From: Pegoplata infirma
Lineage: Eukaryota; Arthropoda; Insecta; Diptera; Anthomyiidae
Length of the DNA: 64,000 bases
Assembly (NCBI GenBank): GCA_963921195.1
Contig: OY992538.1
Span: 87,729,904-87,793,903, forward strand
Direction of reading: 5' to 3'
Shown one piece after another: positions 56,308 to 64,000 of this stretch (positions are counted from its first letter, which is position 1; every line of letters starts with the position of its first letter). Under the pieces are notes generated by a model, which ran no database searches, was not told the origin of the DNA, and saw only the letters and a program-made list of their open reading frames with translations. The translations under genes and the position numbers were made by a program.

Positions 56308-56950
56308 GTTCATATATGTAAATATATGTTACACATGTGAAAATTGGCGGCATGTGTATATATATGGCATGGGTTCATATTAATAAAAATATTTTTTCAA
56401 AATTTAAATTCTGGTATTTTTTGTTTTTTGAGATGGTTTCACATTTTTTATCATACCTCAATGAAAAATCAAGATTATTTAATTGATTTAATTTCATTTT
56501 GAAGGTTATGTCTTGCCAAATAACATATTTTTTTTAGTAATACTTTTTAAGGATTTTTGGGGTTGTTGAAGAGAAAAAAAAATATATTTTGAAAAACATG
56601 GGTACACATTTCTTACCGTAACTCAGTGAATACCCAAGATATTAACTTATGTTTGACACCATTTTTAAGGCTATATCTTGCAGAAAAACAAATATATTTC
56701 CTAGATTTTTAGAATTTTTTTTTTGTGATTTTGATGGACTTTGAAAAGAAAAATCAAAATTTTTAAATATTTTCATCCAGTTGTAGTCGAACTATTTGGG
56801 GTTTTTATTGCTGATCTTTTATTTTATCATTTTGGAGATATTGCTAATAGTATAGGCGATAATTTTAAGTCGGCAAAGATCATCAATATAATTTAGTTTT
56901 TTGAGGTTGGACCAAATTATTGGGCAAAAAAACGTCAAGGCTCATGCGAT
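56308..56950. other. AT-rich DNA, nothing recognised
   Basis: No frame, inverted ends or tandem repeat that I can support. Confidence 0.5.
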
Positions 56951-56958
56951 AGCAGAAT

Positions 56959-57903
56959 CAGTGTTCGAAAAAAAACAGTACGTTATTTAACGTTCCGTTC
57001 CAAGAACACATTCACTAAAAAGTTTTTTAGTGGTTGTGAAGGTGTTCGCAAACAGAATTCCGAACGTTATGCCTGCGAGTTGAAGAACAGAAACTTTACG
57101 ATAACGTACCGAACTAGGTTAGAAACAAAATAAAGTTCTTTTAGTGTTCTATTTGCGAACTTTTGAGAATTTTTTTTTTTATTTAAAATGGCGATATCTC
57201 GAAAACTAAGCAAGATAGAGCAAAACGGAGCACATTTTTGGTTCTTGGGATCTCCATAGTATCGCTAGGCCTCTACACATGGGTGGACCCCATTGGGTCC
57301 TTATTTTGAATCTAAAAAAGTTAGCATTCCGGGAAATTTAAAAATGCACATATCTCGCTAAATACAGCCGACACGATGAAAAGTCTAAAAGCATTTTTGT
57401 GGATCTTGTCTCGTAGTACATGACCGCTTTTAGACTTTATGTCGTGTCGGCAGTATTTAGCGAGATATTTGCATTTTTAAAATTTCCGGAATGCTAACTT
57501 TTTTAGATTCAAAATAAGGACCCAACGGGGTCCACCCATGTGTAGAGGCCTAGCGATACTATGGTGATCCCAAGAACCAAAAATGTGCTCCGTTTTGCTC
57601 TATCTTGCTTAGTTTTCAAGATATCGCCATTTTAAATTAAAAAAATGTCTCAAAAGTTCGCAAACAGAACACTAAAAGAACTTTATTTTGTTTCTAACCT
57701 AGTTCGGTACGTTATCGTAAAGTTTCTGTTCTTCAACTCGCAGGCATAACGTTCGGAATTCTGTTTGCGAACACCTTCACAACCACTAAAAAACTTTTTG
57801 GTGAATGTGTTCTTGGAACGGTACGTTTCGATAACGTACGGTCGCTCCATAGTTCCGTACAGAACACTAACGTACCGTACGTTTGAGTTTTTTTCAAACC
57901 CTG
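56959..57903. mobile_element. hAT-like foldback (TSD AGCAGAAT), 945 bp
   Basis: CAGTGTTCGAAAAAAAAC at the left and, inverted, CAGGGTTTGAAAAAAAC at the right. A perfect 8-bp duplication AGCAGAAT lies at 56951-56958 and 57904-57911. The arms of about 450 bp are close inverted copies meeting near 57435. The arms carry 'AAACTAAGCAAGATAGAGC', a module also found in TA-flanked MITEs. No transposase. Confidence 0.88.
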
Positions 57904-58019
57904 AGCAGAATTATTTTTTTAGCGGTCTGAAATTTTTATGGTATACATCTTGAAACATGTACTATCGTTTAGGCTTGGTGCGATTTTGAACTAACAAAAA
58001 AAATATTTTTTTCGACCCA

Positions 58020-58800
58020 CCTCAACAATAGAGTAGGGGGAAAGTAAAAAAAAATAATAACATATTTTTAATAAGTTTATTCTAGCTCGAGGTCATTATT
58101 TTCTTTGTTAAATAAAACTACGATATTCTCTTTAAATAATTTTCAAGAAATTTTTTTTTTGGTTTTAAATTGGTAATTTTTGTAGGACTTAGTCAAAAGT
58201 TTCGGAATTTTTCAGATTCCATTGTCAAGACTATTTAGCAAATATAAACATTTAAAATCTTACTGATGATAACACTAAGTGGAGTGTTTAAAAGCGGTAT
58301 GTGAATACCAGAAATGTTTATAATTTTTATAAATTAAATTTTTCTTCTGCATTTTTTCAACTTGAACCCTTATAAAAACCAAATATTACAAATAGCAAAA
58401 GGAATTAAAATGACAAATAATAATATTGACGTAGTGATCTTACTAAGATGGTACAATTTTCTTCTTTTCGTTTTCAATGAGAGTAGCGTCGAATATGTAT
58501 CAATATTTTAGTTTGAACATTATTGATTTGAAATTTAAATTCCCTTTGATAGTTGTACTATAGTATTAGGTTTTTATATTCGATTAATAGTCTTGACAAT
58601 GAAATCTGACAAATTCTGAAACAAATTCTGTTGCAAAAATATCGAATTAAGTAAATTTAAAACAGAAAAATAATTTTCTTGAGAATTATTCTATAAGAAA
58701 ATCATAGTTTTATTTAGTAAAGGAAATAATTACCTCGAGCCAGAATAAACCTACTCAAAATATAAAATTTAAAAGGTCTAATAAAACTTTTTTAATTTTT
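58020..58800. repeat. Inverted repeat around a retrozyme-like fragment
   Basis: 'TATTCTAGCTCGAGGTCATTATTTTC' at 58078 is mirrored near 58730-58750, and 'CAGATTCCATTGTCAAGACT' near 58213 is mirrored near 58590-58610. A third copy of this arm lies at 60340-60510. Between the arms sits 58246-58378, a plus-strand partial copy of the 441-bp array unit. Confidence 0.7.
58246..58378 (+). repeat. Diverged fragment of the 441-bp hammerhead unit
   Basis: CTGATGA at 58263-58269 and 'CTTCTGCATTTTTTCAACTT' match the array in reverse orientation. The GAAAC box reads AAAAG, so the ribozyme core is decayed. Confidence 0.75.
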
Positions 58801-60849
58801 TAATAAAAATTAATCAGAATTTGAACAAAATTAATTACTTCTTTAAATCAATCCCTTATTTATCAACATATGAAAGTTACAAGATAATTGGATAGTTTAG
58901 ATCTGATATTGATAGATAATAGATTGGTAATATCCACAATTTTTATATAATAATCTTTTCCATCATTATCTGTTTTAACAAAGTTCTTTTAATAATTTCT
59001 CATTCGTATATTGCTACCAGTTTAATTATTCGATGGCTTAAGTATCTTCTCTATGAATTTAATTAATAATAATAATTTCAACCTTATAGACAAAGTATGT
59101 GTCTTAAGTCTTTTGTTTTAAGTAATTATATTTTTTTTTTGTACATTTAGCTTTCTACTGCAACCATGTTCATGTTAAAGAAAAGAACACCAAAAGACAG
59201 CAAAATATAAATAAAGATAATTATTAAAACAACATAAAATCATACATATTTGTAAGCTAAAATATAGAACACTTAACTAGACAATGGCATACAACCAAAA
59301 CAATCCATGGTAGAAACTGTAACGACAACGCCACTTAAAACCGCTATGAACTTTTGATGGAAAAGAACAAATTCATATTAATATAAATTTTATATAATTA
59401 AAAAAAAAAAAAAAGTATTTATTTACAGAAAAAAGGGTTTTGAAAAACACAGAGAGATTTATTTTTCTGAATTGCATACTAAATATTACAGATGTCATGT
59501 TGTTAATTTATAGAAAATATTATTGCTATAATCTCTTCTGCTTATATTGACCTTGATATTTTGTTTTTAATGATTTTTTATATTTATTTTTTTTTTTAAT
59601 AGCAAAACTATTATCATATTTATAATTTGAGTTACACATACAATCAAAAAAAAAAAAAAAAAAACTGCAAGAGATAATTGCAAACAACAAAAGCAAACAC
59701 AACTAATATGAGACTGAGAGTGTTGCCAATTTGATATATTTTGATGCCCTCCACGATGTAAGAGTAAGATTGTGTTTCGAAATTTGTCAAATTCCATCTT
59801 GGATTTGTTGAATATATAATACCCTTTCAAATGTAAAAAATATTTGGCACAAAAGACCCAGAAGGTCGGCAGAGCCGTCCGTAAGGGATAGATCTCTCCT
59901 TGAATGTGAAAAAGATTATTGAAAAAAAAGAAAATAATAAAAAAATTTGGTTGAACAAAAAAAAAAAAAATACTTCTTCAAATACCATTCGACACCTATA
60001 TTTCAACCAGCAGCGGAATAAAAGCATTTTGTATTTTAAGGTTATATTCGAGGTGTTTTTACATTTAAGTTTATAACTGTTAAACCTCTAAGCCGATATC
60101 GCTTAAATGCTTAAAAGCAAGGTAGAGCGAAACAGACACAAATTTTAGATCAAAAACAATGACCATTTTTAAGGAACCCACTCCCATCGGGATCTAGACC
60201 TATCGGGTCCGAACCCAATGGGGTCCTCAAATGTGTATACACAAAGTTGAAATAAAAAACAAACAAAATATAAGTTAACTAATTTTTGTCTTGCAAAAAT
60301 TTATGTTGGTCTTGCAAAAATGACCAACATAAATAAATTTAAAACAAAAAAAAAAAAATAATTTTCTTGAAAATTATGCTATGAGAATATCATGGTTTTA
60401 ATTAGTAAAGAAAATAATGACCTCGAGCAAGAATAAACATCCTCAAAATATAATATTTTAAAGGTCGAATAAAACAATTTTTATTTTTTAATAAAAATTA
60501 ATCAGAATTATACTTTAGACCAATATCTCGAGGAGTTGCAAATGGAATAACTAACCTATATATTCTAGTTTGTGCTGTAACGTCGCAAATTATCGTCATA
60601 ATTACGACGCACATATTTCGTCCTATTTTCATAACATATCATAATTATTACATATTTTTCCTATATTAACACTCGTGTTATTTTTTATAATAATTTAGTA
60701 CAGTGTAAAACAAGCCACACTATCGTGTAGAGCACTCTTTTGCGTAGCACTCTCCACACCGGTCATAATGTTCTGGTTTGTGTGTTTATTTATCTTAATA
60801 AATAACCGGTATATTTGAATATGAATTGTTCAGGTTTGTGTGTTTGTAC
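58801..60849. other. Mostly unannotatable AT-rich DNA with repeat fragments
   Basis: 60119-60240 repeats the 'GGTAGAGCGAAAC' and 'GGGTCCGAACCCAATGGGGT' module of 7850-7975. 60340-60510 repeats the 58020-58800 arm. Around 60000-60110 there is mini-me-like sequence ('ACCAGCAGCGGAATAAAAGC'). No gene. Confidence 0.5.
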
Positions 60850-61936
60850 CAGTGGTCGCCGACCACTGCACTATGGTCCCAAATCAATTTTTTTTGGCAT
60901 TAATTCCAAAAATGAAGCAAAGTCGCTAGTTTTGAATCTGGAATGGGTTTTTAACTCTTTACGCAATTAAAAAACGATTTTCAAAAAAAAAAATTTAAAA
61001 AAAAAAAAAAAATTTCGCAAATTTTTTTTGAAAAAATTTTTTTTTTTTTTTTGGAAAAAAAAAAAATTATCAACCATAATATATTTCTAGTAGTCAGTTA
61101 GCTTGGCTAAAGCCAAAAAAATTATAGTTAAAAAAAATTTAAAGATTTGTCTCGCAAAAAACCGAAAATTTTGCCGAAATTTGTGCTAAACTCAAATGGC
61201 AATTGTGAGAGTTTGCCGAAAAATGCTGGCTAGGTGTTAATTTTAGTATTAAATAGACCATCTAGAAAACACTTTCACATTTGAAGACTCATGCAAGTTC
61301 GTGCCCAAACACAACTTTTTGTCCACGAAAGATATAGGCTATTTTGGCTTCAAAATCCTTAAAACCGCAACCCCAAAGAATAACGCCAAAGATGCATGGA
61401 ATTACAAATTGGAGTTTTTAATAAGAACTACTTTCCTTGGGCTTCAATTTTCCTTTTTAGCCTTTTTATAATTTTATTTTTTCCCATTTGCTGTTAGTAT
61501 AATTGTAATATGGTTTTAATCCCGATTTAATAATACGCCTTAAAACTATCAACTTTGAAACCCTGGCAGACTGACAGTATTGCCATAAAAATTTTTTCAT
61601 TATACTTTCTTAATGGCTTGGAGTGTTGCCATTGAGAAACTGTATAAGCTTTTGGAAATTTGTAAATTTTTGTTTTTTTAATTTCTGCCAAAAAAAATGC
61701 ATTTGGAACCATAGTGCACTGGTACAAACACTGGTCGGCAGAAAGAGAGCATATGAATGCATTGGTATATGAATATAAACATGCATGTGTTGGTGTATTT
61801 CTCAAACAAAGTGACATCAACCTGCTTGTTGTTGTATTTTTATGCTCTTAGTTGTGAATTTTTTACACATTCGTATTGAATACATGTAAATAGCCGAATG
61901 TGTTCGGGATCCATGTGCAATTGATGCCGACCACTG
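60850..61936. mobile_element. hAT-like element with CAGTGGTCG ends
   Basis: Begins CAGTGGTCGCCGACCACTG, itself a palindrome, and ends TGCCGACCACTG. Flanks GTTTGTAC (60842-60849) and GCTTGTAC (61937-61944) match at 7 of 8 positions. A second pair of inverted ends (CACTGCACTATGG near 60865 and CCATAGTGCACTG near 61708) lies inside, so one hAT-like copy may sit within another. No transposase. Confidence 0.6.
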
Positions 61937-62255
61937 GCTTGTACACACTGCCTGTACAATTAATATAAGTAGAGTGTTTTCTATGGGTGTGTGTGTGTTG
62001 GTTTACTCAAATGTACTGTAAAATCATTTGAATACGTTTCTGTGTTTTAAACAAACTGACTATTGCACTTATAATTCCAATTAAGTTAATATTTGTTATG
62101 GAATAAGAAGATCAGTTTGGGCATTTGAAAATTTGTCTCCATACTGGCATTGCACCTGGCCAGTATATACGTGACAATCTAGTTCTTTGCTCTTGAGTAA
62201 AGAACAAATATTTTAAGGAGCGACCAATCCTGGTTGTTCTAATATACCACAGCGG

Positions 62256-63166
62256 TCCTTGGACTGACTGTTCACACAGCAACCTTCGGGCTGACTGTTC
62301 CCACAGCAACCTTCGGGCTGACTGTTCCCACAGCAACCTTCGGGCTGACTGTTTCCACAGCAACCTTCGGGCTGACTGTTCCCACAGCAACCTTCGGGCT
62401 GACTGTTCCCACAGCAACCTTCGGGCTCACTGTTCCCACAGCAACCTTCGGGCTGACTGTTCACACAGCAACCTTCGGGCTGACTGTTCACACAGCAACA
62501 TTCGGGTTGACTGTTCACACAGCAACCTTCGGGCTGACTGTTCACACAGCAACCTTCGGGTTGACTGTTCACACAGCAACCTTCGGGCTGACTGTTCACA
62601 AAGCAACCTTCGGGTTGACTGTTCATACAGCAACCTTCGGGTTGACTGTTCACACAACAACCTTCGGGTTGACTGTTCACACAGCAACCTTCGGGCTGGC
62701 TGTTCACACAGCAACCTTCGGGTTGACTGTTCCCACAGCAACCTTCGGGCTGACTGTTCACACAGCAACCTTCGGGCTGACTGTTCACACAGCAACATTC
62801 GGGTTGACTGTTCATACAGCAACCTTCGGGTTGACTGTTCACACAACAACCTTCGGGTTGACTGTTCACACAGCAACCTTCGGGCTGGCTGTTCACACAG
62901 CAACCTTCGGGTTGACTGTTCACACAGCAACCTTCGGGCTGACTGTTCACACAGCAACCTTCGGGCTGACTGTTCACACAGCAACATTCGGGTTGACTGT
63001 TCACACAGCAACCTTCGGGCTGACTGTTCACACAGCAACCTTCGGGTTGACTGTTCACACAGCAACCTTCGGGTTGACTGTTCACACAGGAACCTTCGGG
63101 TTGACTGTTCACACAGCAACCTTCGGGCTGACTGTTCCTACAGCAACCTTCGGGTTGACTGTTCCG
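62256..63166. repeat. 27-bp minisatellite, about 33 copies, open in three frames
   Basis: The unit TGACTGTTCACACAGCAACC plus TTCGGGT repeats without indels, so frames stay open for about 900 bp on both strands: (NSQPEGCCV)n and (EQSTRRLLC)n on the minus strand, (TVHTATFGL)n on the plus strand. A 189-bp (seven-unit) block is duplicated at about 62618-62806 and 62807-62995 with one base difference. There is no signal peptide, promoter or splice context, so I treat it as satellite DNA. A repeat protein cannot be excluded. Confidence 0.92.
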
Positions 63167-63169
63167 ACG

Positions 63170-63410
63170 AATTTACGCCGCTGCCACCACATAAGTTGTC
63201 GTTGCCAAAGTTACTACTACCGAAGTGGCCACTACCGAAGTAGCCGTGTCAGAGTTGCTACTACCGAAGTTTCCATTGCCGAAGCTGCCACTACCAAAGT
63301 CGTTTTGTTAAAGTTGCCACTACCGAGCATGCCATAATCGAAACTGCCACTACCGAAGTTGCCATTTCCAAAGTCACCGAAGTTGCCATTATCAAAGTTA
63401 CCTCTCCGAC
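63170..63410. repeat. Degenerate ~15-bp repeat (AAGTTGCCACTACCG)
   Basis: Units of about 12-18 bp around 'GTTGCCACTACCGAAG'. The minus-strand reading is Gly/Asn/Phe-rich (GNFGSGSF-like) for about 70 codons. It adjoins the 27-bp array and is likely a separate minisatellite or a decayed gene fragment. Confidence 0.75.
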
Positions 63411-63429
63411 ATCGCCAGAGGTGAAAAAA

Positions 63430-64000
63430 ATTTAACAGTTTAACAGTTAACACTGGTGTAGGGTATTATATGGTCGGTCTTGACCGACTGTAATTTTTTT
63501 TTTTTTTTAATTTTGTGTTTATATCATTTTTCTATCTCCTATGTTATTTTTCGAGTTAAATTTCCCAAAATCAGGTTAAATAAATTTCTCTTATTTTTAA
63601 AAAAGGTAGATTAAAGCCACAGCTTCCGTTTGATTTACTAGTCGACCTCTGCGTATTGTAAATTGGTTTAAAAAATATTTAAATTTAAACCTGCTATTTA
63701 CTATCTTCTTTAACGCTATTAACAGTTTTTGGCTTGCTTGTTTTGGCAACACTGGCAAACGACAGACACATTCACAATATTTGTTGTATAAATACAAACT
63801 GAATAAAACATTTGAAGAAACTATTACGCGTGGAAAATTCATTTAAAACGCAGTTATATTTTTAAGTATTTTTTTCATTATTTTGCTTCAATATTGCAGC
63901 TTTTTTTGCAAATTTCTTTTTTTTAGCATTTTTTCTGATTTTTTATTGAACGTAATAAAATTGAAATTTGTTAAGTATTTTTAGTAATTTATTTAAATTT
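63430..64000. other. AT-rich DNA, nothing recognised
   Basis: The frame at 63597-63842 on the minus strand has no motif I recognise. Confidence 0.5.

Noticed and set aside
61527..61820. 97-residue minus-strand frame
   Set aside because: It covers inner termini of the hAT-like element at 60850-61936 and has no recognisable motif.

Overview
The window looks like repeat-dominated, AT-rich chromatin of a higher (brachyceran, possibly calyptrate) fly. The main evidence is three or more copies of the dipteran 'mini-me'/INE-1-like element: a 'TACCCTCCA' start, a conserved 'TCATTCCGTTTGTAAC' block, a (GTCY)n microsatellite, and a 3' hairpin followed by 'CTTGTT'. The taxon is an inference. I found no convincing host protein-coding gene, tRNA or rRNA. 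Nearly everything legible is transposon, foldback repeat or satellite, and most long open frames are by-products of low-complexity DNA. Many listed frames start at TTG, so their starts mean little.

Layout. 0-9.8 kb: a TTAA-flanked foldback arm hit by an 835-bp hAT-like element, several TA-flanked 'CACTCAAAA' MITEs, a degenerate palindromic satellite, a ~164-bp tandem repeat, and a broken TE-type gene split by two MITEs. 9.8-19.7 kb: large inverted-repeat (foldback) elements with nested mini-me copies. 21.7-41.7 kb: a Russian doll. A 20.0-kb interval with hAT-like ends (8-bp duplication ATTAGAGT) carries a disrupted DUF4218/CACTA-type transposase. It is invaded by a 16.9-kb interval (duplication CCGCTGAC) that holds a DD37E Tc1/mariner transposase, a 5.9-kb CACTG-ended foldback, a 5'-truncated Penelope-like retroelement with RT, GIY-YIG and a hammerhead-ribozyme motif, further hAT-like elements, a 35-bp palindromic satellite and a piggyBac-like MITE. 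41.7-45.9 kb: another foldback plus AT-rich DNA. 45.9-48.6 kb: a tandem array of ~441-bp units, each with a hammerhead-ribozyme motif on the minus strand, interrupted by two MITEs with clear duplications. 49-58 kb: mini-me, foldbacks and a 945-bp hAT-like foldback. 60.8-62 kb: another hAT-like element. 62.3-63.4 kb: a 27-bp minisatellite of about 33 copies that is open in three frames, followed by a degenerate ~15-bp repeat.

How the parts relate. Only four stretches look like recognisable protein code: the Penelope-like RT/GIY-YIG frame, the DD37E transposase, and two broken transposon-type genes. The others are non-autonomous passengers. Because many insertions sit inside one arm of a foldback while the other arm keeps the empty site, insertion boundaries and relative ages can be read directly. 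The most interesting candidate system is the hammerhead-bearing tandem array at 45.86-48.60 kb, which resembles an animal retrozyme or a non-autonomous Penelope derivative.
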